A DNA stretch of 6,393 bases from Oscillospiraceae bacterium (GCA_017435245.1 JAFSFK010000002.1:1-6393), one strand, 5' to 3'; positions 1 to 5,654 are shown, counted from the stretch's first letter. Notes: generated by a model from the letters alone, not told the origin. Program-made: numbers and translations.

Positions 1-1283
1 ACGATGTACAGTTCGCACAGCTCGGGGTCTTTTTCGTTGCAGTCTTGCAGCTTATCGGGCATACCCACAGATTCCAGACCGGTCTTACGGCGGGCATTTT
101 CACGGGCTTTCCGGGCGGCTTCTCTTGCCCGGTTTGCCATCATCGCCTTTTCCAGAACGATCTTGGCAGTCTGAGGATGCTCCTCAAAATAGGTAGCCAG
201 CTGATCGCCCACGATCTGCTCCACCAGAGTACGGATATAGGCGTTACCCAGCTTTGCCTTGGTCTGACCCTCAAACTGGGCGTCGGTCAGCTTAACGGAA
301 ATAATGGCGGTGATACCCTCACGGCAGTCTTCACCGGAAACCTTATCATCACCCTTGATGATACCGTTTTTCAAGCCGTAGTTATTGAGTACTCTGGTCA
401 GTGCGGTCTTGAAACCGGTTTCGTGCATACCACCCTCAGGGGTACGGACGTCATTGGCAAAGGACTGTATGGATTCATTGTAACCATCGTTATACTGGAT
501 GGCGATCTCAGCGGAGGCATCGTCCTTAGAGCCGGACATATAGATCACATCGCTGTGGATCACCGTCTTATGCCGGTTGGTCCAGGTGGCAAACTCCCGG
601 ATACCACCCTCGTAACACATGGTCTTGGTAACAGGCTCTTCACCACGGGCATCTGTGATGGAAATGGACAGACCGGCGTTCAGGAACGCCTCCTCCCGCA
701 TACGCTCGTGGAGTACATCAAAGCTGTAGACCACATCATCAAACATCTCCGGGTCGGGCTGGAAGGTGACCTCCGTACCGTTACGGTCGGTATCGCCCAC
801 GATTTTCATTTCCTGGGTGATATGGCCACGGGAGAACTTCATCTCGTGGATCTTGCCGTTTTTATAGACCCGGACTTGCAGCCACTCAGAGAGGGCGTTA
901 ACAACGGATGCGCCAACACCGTGCAGACCGCCGGAGACCTTATAACCGCCGCCGCCGAACTTACCGCCTGCATGCAGAACGGTAAATACAACCTCCAGAG
1001 CCGGCTTGCCGGTCTGGGGCTGGATATCTACAGGAATTCCACGACCATCATCGGTGACGGTGATGGAGTTGCCGGGATTGATGGTGACGGTGATGTGCTT
1101 ACAGTATCCCGCCAGGGCTTCGTCGATGGAGTTATCCACGATCTCATACACCAGATGGTGCAGACCTGAAGACGAAGTAGAGCCGATATACATACCGGGG
1201 CGCATGCGAACTGCTTCCAGACCCTCCAGGACCTGAATTTGTTCCGCACCGTATTCTTGTGTTACCTTGGTTTCTTCAGACAT
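1..1283 (-). CDS. gyrB: DNA gyrase subunit B, N-terminal part (cut by left window edge)
   Basis: ATP-hydrolysing subunit of DNA gyrase (GyrA2GyrB2), which introduces negative supercoils and relieves positive supercoils ahead of the fork. I translated 427 codons from ATG at 1283-1281; the frame stays open to the window edge. The GHKL ATPase fold is clear: YEIVDNSIDEA (46-56) with the expected catalytic Glu47 and Mg-binding Asn51, DDGRGIP (78-84), the glycine-rich ATP lid GGLHGVGASVVNALS (118-132), and the transducer motif QTKAKLGN (340-347) with Lys342 contacting ATP phosphate. The last visible residues, CELYI, directly precede where the TOPRIM EGDSAGG motif should begin, so the metal-binding residues and C-terminal third lie outside. 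The start is supported by TTGGAGG 5 nt upstream and by the usual MRPGMYIG spacing. It is last of the dnaN-S4-recF-gyrB run; a repeat fills the 78-bp gap after recF. ParE is the alternative, but the position beside recF favours GyrB. Confidence 0.97.
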   Translation of the reverse strand, partial: MSEETKVTQEYGAEQIQVLEGLEAVRMRPGMYIGSTSSSGLHHLVYEIVDNSIDEALAGYCKHITVTINPGNSITVTDDGRGIPVDIQPQTGKPALEVVFTVLHAGGKFGGGGYKVSGGLHGVGASVVNALSEWLQVRVYKNGKIHEMKFSRGHITQEMKIVGDTDRNGTEVTFQPDPEMFDDVVYSFDVLHERMREEAFLNAGLSISITDARGEEPVTKTMCYEGGIREFATWTNRHKTVIHSDVIYMSGSKDDASAEIAIQYNDGYNESIQSFANDVRTPEGGMHETGFKTALTRVLNNYGLKNGIIKGDDKVSGEDCREGITAIISVKLTDAQFEGQTKAKLGNAYIRTLVEQIVGDQLATYFEEHPQTAKIVLEKAMMANRAREAARKARENARRKTGLESVGMPDKLQDCNEKDPELCELYI

Positions 1284-1294
1284 AATATCCTCCA

Positions 1295-1364
1295 ATTAAG
1301 AGTGAAGATTGAAGAGTGTAGAGTGCAGATCATCTTAACTCTCATCTCTTCACTCTTAACTCTA
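1295..1364. repeat. Intergenic inverted repeat R1 (GAGTGAA-type) between recF and gyrB
   Basis: About 70 bp of imperfect inverted repeat. TTAAGAGTGAAGA at 1296-1308 is perfectly complementary to 1347-1359, with 38 nt between them that can pair partly. Each arm is built from a degenerate short word of GAGTGAA/GAGTGTA type. On the minus strand the element begins at the recF stop (TAG, 1364-1362) and ends just before the gyrB ribosome binding site (1289-1293), so it occupies nearly the whole gap. It shares the 13-mer CACTCTTAACTCT (1351-1363) with repeat R2 (2751-2763). It looks like a small non-autonomous, MITE-like or palindromic repeat; no protein is encoded. It has no U-tract, so it is not a standard terminator. 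Confidence 0.8.
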
Positions 1365-2462
1365 AATGCTTTTTCCTTTACATATTTCGATTGTCTTGCC
1401 TAATTTAGTGAATCTTCCCGGTTCGCAGCAGGTGATAAACACCTGACCCTCGGTGATCTGGTTCAGCACAAAATCCTGCCGCCCGGGGTCCAGTTCGGAC
1501 AGAACATCGTCCAAAAGGAGCACCGGGATCTCTCCCGATTCCTTTGCCATCAATGCCCGCTGGGCAAGCTTTAAGCTGATGGCTGCAGTACGAGTCTGCC
1601 CTTGAGAACCAAAGGCTTTTAAGGACATTCCGGACAAAGCTACGTCAAAATCATCCTTATGGGGTCCCGTCAAACATTGGCTGGATTCCAGCTCTGCCCG
1701 GTAATGGCTCTGCAGATGCTCCTGCAGCTGCTCCATAAGGGTCGCCACCGGGGCGAAGGGATCGGTGACGGTGGATACCGTTTTATATTCCAGACGAAAA
1801 TCCTCTGCACCACCGGAAAAATGACTGTGATATTTTTCTGCCTCACGGCCCAGACCCTCGTAGAATCTGGCACGGTAGGAAATCAGCAGCGCACCAACCT
1901 GGCACAGCCGGGCATTATACTCCGGCAGGATATCCAGAAGGGCAGGATTGTCATGGCGGTCTTTTAAAATTCGGTTTTTCTGCTCCAAAATACGCCCATA
2001 TTCGCTCAGCGCCGCCTCATAATTGGGCCGCAGCTGACACAAAGCGTGATCGCCCAGCCTGCGCCGGGCAGATGCACCGGATTTTAAGACCATCAAGTCC
2101 TCAGGGCAGAACAAAACTGTCTGCAAGACCCCGGAGATATCCCCGGCAGTCTTCTTTTTTACCCCATTGCGGTATACCTGCCGGGGCCGGGAAGCGGGAA
2201 AAATCACCCAGCGCAGAGTCTGATGCCGTTCCTGGGAAAATACCGACCCTTCAATGTCCGCAAAATCTGCACCAAGCCGAACAAGCTCACAGCTTTTCTG
2301 TGTCCGAAAGGCCCGTCCAGATCCCAAATATGCAATGGATTCTAAAAGATTGGTCTTTCCCTGGGCATTATCCCCTACGATCAGGTTAACACCCGGGTCA
2401 AAACCCAGTGCTATTTCCTTATAATTTCGGAAATCCCGCAAATGAATATTTTCAAGCACCAT
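1362..2462 (-). CDS. recF: DNA replication and repair protein RecF
   Basis: SMC-like ABC-type ATPase that, with RecO and RecR, loads RecA at single-strand gaps and stalled forks. 366 aa, normal for the family (about 360-375). Visible motifs: the N-terminal strand with HLRDFRNY (7-14), Walker A GDNAQGKT (30-37), the RecF segment [16 protein letters not shown] (120-135) in the arm region, TGPHKDDF (265-272), the ABC signature SQGQ (286-289), Walker B VLLLDD (314-319) and D-loop LSELD (321-325). The start chosen is ATG at 2462-2460, giving [14 protein letters not shown] as expected. A GTG at 2486-2484 would add eight residues that do not fit the family. The ATG lies inside the S4 gene, whose TGA is at 2454-2452, and no good Shine-Dalgarno precedes it, so translational coupling is likely. 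The TAG stop is the first codon of repeat R1. Confidence 0.96.
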   Translation of the reverse strand: MVLENIHLRDFRNYKEIALGFDPGVNLIVGDNAQGKTNLLESIAYLGSGRAFRTQKSCELVRLGADFADIEGSVFSQERHQTLRWVIFPASRPRQVYRNGVKKKTAGDISGVLQTVLFCPEDLMVLKSGASARRRLGDHALCQLRPNYEAALSEYGRILEQKNRILKDRHDNPALLDILPEYNARLCQVGALLISYRARFYEGLGREAEKYHSHFSGGAEDFRLEYKTVSTVTDPFAPVATLMEQLQEHLQSHYRAELESSQCLTGPHKDDFDVALSGMSLKAFGSQGQTRTAAISLKLAQRALMAKESGEIPVLLLDDVLSELDPGRQDFVLNQITEGQVFITCCEPGRFTKLGKTIEICKGKSI

Positions 2463-2700
2463 ATTCGCAAATTCGATAGATAGCACCCATAAAGCTGAAG
2501 GTATCGCCGGGATAAAGCTTCTTTCCCCGCATGGTGCAAACTTCGCCGTTGACCTTCACTTCGCCATCCTGAATGACAGCCTTTGCCATTCCGCCGGTCT
2601 CGGCGGCGTTGGCATATTTCAGCGCATCCTGCAGCTTAATAAACTCCGTATGGATCGCCACAGGAATGGCATTGTCTTTTCTTTTAACAGTAACTTTCAT
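2452..2700 (-). CDS. yaaA: S4-domain RNA-binding protein, YaaA/RlbA type
   Basis: Small (82 aa) protein with an S4 RNA-binding fold, of the family found between dnaN and recF in many Firmicutes. In B. subtilis this protein (YaaA, also called RlbA) is linked to ribosome assembly; the role here is inferred from family and position. Sequence support: [13 protein letters not shown] (18-30) as the first S4 helix, GGMAK (36-40), the strand GEVKVNGEV (46-54), and the closing RGKKLYPGD (58-66). It is about ten residues longer than the B. subtilis form, mainly at the ends. The start ATG has AAGGAG 4 nt upstream (2710-2705). The C-terminal codons overlap recF by 11 bp. The 75-bp gap to dnaN is mostly repeat R2. 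The symbol is given by synteny; other S4 proteins are a less likely alternative. Confidence 0.9.
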   Translation of the reverse strand: MKVTVKRKDNAIPVAIHTEFIKLQDALKYANAAETGGMAKAVIQDGEVKVNGEVCTMRGKKLYPGDTFSFMGAIYRICEYGA

Positions 2701-2710
2701 AAAACTCCTT

Positions 2711-2778
2711 ACAAGAGTGAAAAGTGCACAGTGGAAAGTGAAGATATCTCCACTCTTAACTCTTCTATCTTCACTTTA
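2711..2778. repeat. Intergenic inverted repeat R2 (GAGTGAA-type) between dnaN and the S4 gene
   Basis: About 68 bp, same type as R1. The centre is the perfect palindrome AGATATCT (2742-2749), extended outward by imperfect arms (AGTG opposite CACT, then degenerate GAGTGAA/AAAGTG words on both sides). It shares CACTCTTAACTCT (2751-2763) with R1, and its 2713-2728 segment matches R1 1312-1327 at 14 of 16 positions by eye. On the minus strand the element begins at the dnaN stop codon (TAA, 2778-2776) and stops just before the S4 gene ribosome binding site (2705-2710). In mRNA it would form a long imperfect hairpin between two cistrons. There is no U-tract. Confidence 0.78.
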
Positions 2779-3882
2779 GTTCTTAATACGGACCGGCAGG
2801 ACCATATAAGAGAAGTCGTGCTTATCATCCACAGGGGTCAGCACGATGGGGCTGAGGCCGTTGGTCAGCTCCAGCACCACTTCCTCACTGGGAACTGCCC
2901 GCAGAGCATCCGACAGATAGCGGACATTGAAGCCGATCTCCAGCTCCTTGCCGTCACCGGCAATGGCGCAGCGGTCCTCGGCAGCGCCGATGGTGGTATT
3001 GGTGCGCAGCTGCAGCACATTGTCAGAGAAAATACAACGCACAGGGCTCTTATATTTTTCGGAAACGATCAGACCCACACGCTCAATGGAGCTTGCCAAA
3101 TCACAAACATGGGCAGTCAGCTTCACAGGGCAGTTGGTGGGAACCACTCTTCTCCAATCCAGGAAGTCACCCTCCAGCAGACGGCAGATCACCGTGGCAT
3201 CGCCCATCTGGAACAGAATATGCTTGCCGCCGGGGGTCAGTGCAACATCCTCGTCCGCATCCTGCAGGATCTTTTCCACTTCCTTCAAACCCTGAGAGGG
3301 AACGACGAAGCTGGCAGTACGGCCGATGGGTTCTTCTGTATGGAAGGTTCTTCTTGCCAGACGGAATCCGTCCACAGCAATGGCAGATACCGCCTGGTCT
3401 TCCACTTCAAATTTTACACCGGTATGGATAGGACGTCCTTGATTTTCAGAAACCGCAAAGATCGTGCCGCTGATCAAGTCCTTCAGTGCCATCTGGGGGA
3501 TGCGGATAGGACGACCGGTACCCACATCAGGAAGCTCCGGATAATCCTCGGCAGATTCTGCGGAGATATTAAAGGAAGCGTAACCGGCACGGATGGCTAC
3601 CTTATAATTATCATCCACCACCACGGTCACAGGGCCTTCCGGCAGACGACGGATAATATCGCCAAAAAGCTTGGCAGGCAGAACACAGGCACCTGCATCG
3701 CTGACCTCCGCATCGATATGGTAAGAAATTGCAGTTTCCATATTGTAGCCGGTGAGATTCAGTCCATCGCCTGCCCGGCAGAGGATACCCTCAATAGCAG
3801 ACAATGCGCTCTTTTGGGCAACCGTTCTTCCGGTAATATTCAAACCGGTAACCAACATACTTTTTTCACAGGTAAAGCGCAT
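2776..3882 (-). CDS. dnaN: DNA polymerase III sliding clamp (beta subunit)
   Basis: Ring-shaped dimeric clamp that tethers DNA polymerase III to DNA and recruits partners through the hydrophobic cleft. 368 aa, normal for the family, with three successive clamp folds at about 1-120, 125-247 and 250-368. Diagnostic segments: the N-terminal MRFTCEKSMLVTGL with AGRT-like ITGRTV (16-21), AEDYPELP (111-118) at the end of fold I, VDGFRLARR (170-178, counterpart of DGHRLA lining the cleft), and the C-terminal SYMVLPVRIKN, matching the usual MPMRL-type ending that forms part of the cleft. Start ATG 3882-3880 has GAGG 8 nt upstream (3894-3891); the later Met9 would remove the first strand. It is first in the dnaN-S4-recF-gyrB run, directly downstream of the AT-rich part of oriC. 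Its TAA stop abuts repeat R2. Confidence 0.98.
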   Translation of the reverse strand: MRFTCEKSMLVTGLNITGRTVAQKSALSAIEGILCRAGDGLNLTGYNMETAISYHIDAEVSDAGACVLPAKLFGDIIRRLPEGPVTVVVDDNYKVAIRAGYASFNISAESAEDYPELPDVGTGRPIRIPQMALKDLISGTIFAVSENQGRPIHTGVKFEVEDQAVSAIAVDGFRLARRTFHTEEPIGRTASFVVPSQGLKEVEKILQDADEDVALTPGGKHILFQMGDATVICRLLEGDFLDWRRVVPTNCPVKLTAHVCDLASSIERVGLIVSEKYKSPVRCIFSDNVLQLRTNTTIGAAEDRCAIAGDGKELEIGFNVRYLSDALRAVPSEEVVLELTNGLSPIVLTPVDDKHDFSYMVLPVRIKN

Positions 3883-3899
3883 AGATGATACCTCATTTC

Positions 3900-3937
3900 T
3901 GATTTATTATAAAATAAATATATAAATAGATATTTTA
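3900..3937. other. AT-rich DNA unwinding element of oriC
   Basis: 38 bp with only two G or C bases, between the DnaA-trios and the dnaN ribosome binding site, and the most AT-rich stretch in the window. It sits where the helix first opens in the B. subtilis type of origin, immediately next to the trio strand on the side away from the DnaA boxes. Confidence 0.8.
3906..3911 (-). promoter_or_regulatory. Candidate dnaN -10 element (TATAAT)
   Basis: A perfect TATAAT on the minus strand, 23 bases upstream of the dnaN ATG. This would give a leader of about 15-20 nt carrying the GAGG ribosome binding site. No good -35 lies 17 nt upstream (the hexamer there is AATATC), and the motif lies inside the AT-rich unwinding element, where TATAAT can occur by chance. 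dnaN could also be read from the dnaA promoter. Confidence 0.3.
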
Positions 3938-3939
3938 GG

Positions 3940-3957
3940 TAGTAATAACAGCAGTAG
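3940..3957 (+). other. DnaA-trio array (six in-register trinucleotides)
   Basis: On the plus strand the bases read TAG-TAA-TAA-CAG-CAG-TAG. Read 3' to 5', away from the nearest DnaA box (3968-3976), this is GAT-GAC-GAC-AAT-AAT-GAT, fitting the known 3'-(G/A)A(T/N)-5' trio pattern with the central A kept in all six. One further GAT follows after a single extra base (3938-3936). The array lies 10 nt from the box and runs into the AT-rich element, the arrangement through which DnaA filaments engage one strand during opening. The function is established for the motif in B. subtilis; here it is assigned by pattern and position. Confidence 0.8.
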
Positions 3958-3967
3958 AGAGAACTTA

Positions 3968-4123
3968 TGTGGAAAAGTGAGTTTTTTCTTACTGCTGCAA
4001 CAACTTTTTTTCCACATTGGTGGAAGGGGTTGTGCATAACTTTTCCACAAGAAAGCTTTGGCGTAATTTAGTAAACTGTTTTCCACAGGAAAAGTTTCCA
4101 CATTCCACAGCCTTTGTGGAGAA
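3968..4123. other. DnaA box cluster of oriC
   Basis: Exact TTTTCCACA occurs at 4008-4016, 4041-4049 and 4079-4087 (plus strand) and at 3968-3976 (minus strand). TTATGCACA, a full match to TTATNCACA, is at 4031-4039 on the minus strand. Weaker neighbours are GTTTCCACA (4094-4102), CATTCCACA (4101-4109) and, on the minus strand, TTCTCCACA (4115-4123). Eight sites in about 155 bp is far above chance and marks the DnaA assembly zone. The box nearest the trios is 3968-3976, the likely site from which the filament extends. Confidence 0.88.
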
Positions 4124-4242
4124 ATGGATAATGGAAAATGTATAATGGATAATGATGGTATTTCCCTCCGGGAAATGATTTAAATAGTGGCCGAAGGCCA
4201 CACCTTCATTTTCAACTTTCCATTATCAATTATCCATTATTA
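4123..4242. repeat. Intergenic inverted-repeat element R3 (AATGGATAATGG-type) between dnaA and oriC
   Basis: About 120 bp, MITE-like. The outer arms are degenerate tandem copies of an AATGGATAATGG-like word, inverted at the other end: AATGGATAAT at 4123-4132 is perfectly complementary to 4229-4238. Inside are two compact hairpins: ATTTCCC/GGGAAAT (4160-4166 with 4170-4176, loop TCC) and GTGGCC/GGCCAC (4187-4192 with 4196-4201, loop GAA), separated by the palindrome ATTTAAAT (4178-4185). On the minus strand it begins at the dnaA stop codon (TAA, 4242-4240). There is no ORF and no U-tract. Its arm sequence differs from R1 and R2, but the plan (repetitive purine-rich arms facing each other, starting at a stop codon) is the same. 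Confidence 0.82.
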
Positions 4243-5547
4243 AAGGCAGGAATTGATGTTTGCGGTGATGTCCCGGATGTGGTTTTTCAGGGATGCATCC
4301 CCGGACTTGAGTGCGCTTTCTACTTTTTTGATGGAGTAAAGTACTGTGGAGTGATCCTTATTCAGTTCCTTACCGATATCCGGAGTACTGAGATTTGTCA
4401 GCTTACGGATCAGATAAATGGCCACCTGCCGTACTTCCGCAGTACCCTTATTTTTCAGCGTACCCCGCAGGACAGATTCGTCGATGGAGTAGAATTTGCA
4501 TACCTGAGAAATGATCAGGTTGGGAGTGGGCAAAGCGTTGCCTTCACTCTTGAACATATCGGAAATGGCACGGGTGACATTTTCCAATGTCAGTTCCATT
4601 CCGTTAAGATCCACATAGGCCCGGAGCTTTTTCACGGTGCCCTCGATCTGCCGGACGTTATTGGTCACATTGTTAGCAATGTAATTGCAGATATCATCTC
4701 CCAACTCCAGTGCCAGAGAGGTGGCCTTGTTTTTGATGATGGCCATTCGGGTTTCATAGTCCGGAGGCTGGATGTCTGCCAGAAGTCCCCATTCAAAACG
4801 GGTCTTGAGGCGGTCCTCCAGAGTCAGCATATCGCTGGGCTTGCGGTCAGAGGTCATGACGATCTGCTTATGCTCCTCGTAGAGCTTATTGAAGGTGTGG
4901 AAGAATTCCTCCTGGGTGGATTCCTTACCGGCGATGAACTGGATATCATCGATGAGGAACAGGTCTGCTTCCCGGTATTTGCTGCGGAATTCGATATTTT
5001 TACCGGTCTGAATGGCATCGATCAGTTCGTTGGTAAACTGGTCACCCTTGATATAGACCACGTTGGCACCGGGATTGTTCTTGCGGATGCCGTTGGCAAT
5101 GGCATACAGCAGGTGGGTCTTGCCAACGCCAGGAGGGCCATAGATGAACAGGGGGTTATAAACCTGACCAGGAGTATTTGTGACAGCAATGGCGGCTCCG
5201 TGAGCAAAGCGGTTGGAAGGACCGACCACAAAGTTCTGGAAGGAAAACTGGGGATTAAAATCCATAGTGGTGATCTGTTTGCCTTTGGAACGGTAATCCT
5301 GCAATTCCTTCTCACCGAAGACCAGCAGCTTTGCATCGGACTGGAAGATCTCCTTCAGTGCCTCCTGAATATAAGGAGCCAGACGGCGAACGATGAAATC
5401 CCGGCGGAATTCCGAAGGAGAATGGATGATCAGCTGTTCCTCATTGAGTTCGATAACTTCCGCATCATCGAAATAGGAGGAGGAGGTAGGGACCTGTTCT
5501 TCCAGGTAGTTTATGACCTTGGCCCAAACATAGGCGGATGAAAACAT
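4240..5547 (-). CDS. dnaA: Chromosomal replication initiator protein DnaA
   Basis: AAA+ ATPase that binds DnaA boxes, forms a filament and melts oriC, then helps load the replicative helicase; it also regulates transcription, including its own. 435 aa (B. subtilis DnaA is 446). Layout: domain I about 1-78, a short linker about 79-97, AAA+ domains about 98-335, DNA-binding domain IV about 342-435. Visible motifs: Walker A GPPGVGKT (137-144), Walker B LFLIDD (196-201), sensor 1 around MTSDRKP (231-237), the box VII arginine-finger region RLKTRFEWGL (246-255), sensor 2 RQIEG (299-303), and the box-binding signature IGKELNKDHSTVLYS (391-405). The start is ATG 5547-5545 with AGAAAGGAG upstream; an in-frame ATG at 5610-5608 would add 21 hydrophobic, non-family residues without a ribosome binding site. 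The TAA stop is the first codon of repeat R3. Confidence 0.98.
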   Translation of the reverse strand: MFSSAYVWAKVINYLEEQVPTSSSYFDDAEVIELNEEQLIIHSPSEFRRDFIVRRLAPYIQEALKEIFQSDAKLLVFGEKELQDYRSKGKQITTMDFNPQFSFQNFVVGPSNRFAHGAAIAVTNTPGQVYNPLFIYGPPGVGKTHLLYAIANGIRKNNPGANVVYIKGDQFTNELIDAIQTGKNIEFRSKYREADLFLIDDIQFIAGKESTQEEFFHTFNKLYEEHKQIVMTSDRKPSDMLTLEDRLKTRFEWGLLADIQPPDYETRMAIIKNKATSLALELGDDICNYIANNVTNNVRQIEGTVKKLRAYVDLNGMELTLENVTRAISDMFKSEGNALPTPNLIISQVCKFYSIDESVLRGTLKNKGTAEVRQVAIYLIRKLTNLSTPDIGKELNKDHSTVLYSIKKVESALKSGDASLKNHIRDITANINSCL

Positions 5548-5554
5548 AAGCGGG

Positions 5555-5565
5555 TCTCCTTTCTG
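5555..5565 (-). promoter_or_regulatory. dnaA ribosome binding site (decides the start)
   Basis: The minus strand reads CAGAAAGGAGA, then a 7-nt spacer, then ATG at 5547-5545. This selects the MFSSAYVW start over the upstream in-frame ATG at 5610, which is preceded only by GTGAAATATT. Confidence 0.85.
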
Positions 5566-5625
5566 TAAAAAACCCCGAAAAAAGCAGTAAAACAGGGTAA
5601 AAAATCGCATAATATTTCACCGTAA

Positions 5626-5654
5626 ATTTTATCACAGATCTGTGGAAAAAACAA
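5626..5654 (-). promoter_or_regulatory. Candidate dnaA promoter with an extended -10
   Basis: On the minus strand, TTGTTT (5654-5649), a 17-nt spacer, then TAAAAT (5631-5626), preceded by TGA to make an extended -10 (TG-n-TAAAAT). Transcription would start near 5619, leaving a leader of about 70 nt. The spacer holds a DnaA box and a 12-bp palindrome, consistent with DnaA repressing its own gene. The -35 match is only moderate. Confidence 0.55.
5633..5649 (-). promoter_or_regulatory. DnaA box and palindrome inside the dnaA promoter
   Basis: TTTTCCACA on the minus strand at 5649-5641 is identical to the four exact boxes in oriC. It overlaps the perfect 12-bp palindrome CACAGATCTGTG (5633-5644), so a second, inverted half-box (TTATCACA, 5629-5636) faces it. 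Its place between -35 and -10 would let bound DnaA block RNA polymerase. It may also act as the upstream half of a bipartite origin. Confidence 0.65.

Larger units (their letters stand above)
3900..4123. other. oriC: Chromosomal replication origin (oriC), dnaA-dnaN intergenic part
   Basis: The 357-bp gap between dnaN and dnaA has no gene and carries all parts of a Firmicutes unwinding region. Reading in the direction of transcription (right to left) these are the DnaA box cluster (4123-3968), then DnaA-trios (3957-3940), then a nearly pure AT stretch (3937-3900), then dnaN. The order and polarity match the B. subtilis dnaA-dnaN origin region as I recall it. The remainder of the gap, 4123-4239, is repeat R3. 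A further box upstream of dnaA (5641-5649) suggests a bipartite origin with dnaA in the middle, as in B. subtilis; that part is inference. Confidence 0.9.

Noticed and set aside
1053..1095. 13-bp direct repeat GGTGACGGTGATG spaced 30 bp apart in gyrB
   Set aside because: It encodes two neighbouring strands with the same residues (ITVT) of the ATPase fold, so coding constraint explains it.
45..1169. 374-codon open frame on the plus strand opposite gyrB
   Set aside because: Antisense shadow of gyrB. The real gyrB frame is open to the left edge and carries all the GHKL motifs.
2650..3888. 412-codon open frame on the plus strand opposite dnaN
   Set aside because: Antisense shadow of dnaN; its beginning also crosses the S4 gene and repeat R2.
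3840..4201. Three short minus-strand frames (64-70 codons) in the dnaA-dnaN gap
   Set aside because: They run through the DnaA boxes, trios and R3, overlap one another, have no ribosome binding site and encode low-complexity sequence. The region is explained as oriC.
4279..5541. 420-codon open frame on the plus strand opposite dnaA
   Set aside because: It is the antisense shadow of dnaA. Its translation has no recognisable domain and no ribosome binding site, and dnaA itself is unmistakable.
5566..5600. Possible hairpin or RNA switch in the dnaA leader (ACCC and GGGT pairings, one near the ribosome binding site)
   Set aside because: The stems are only 4 bp with long loops in a T-rich leader, so there is no convincing structure or known riboswitch class.
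5548..5610. Longer dnaA start adding 21 residues (MRFFTLFYCFF...)
   Set aside because: No ribosome binding site precedes it, the added residues are hydrophobic and unlike DnaA, and a strong AGAAAGGAG sits before the internal ATG.
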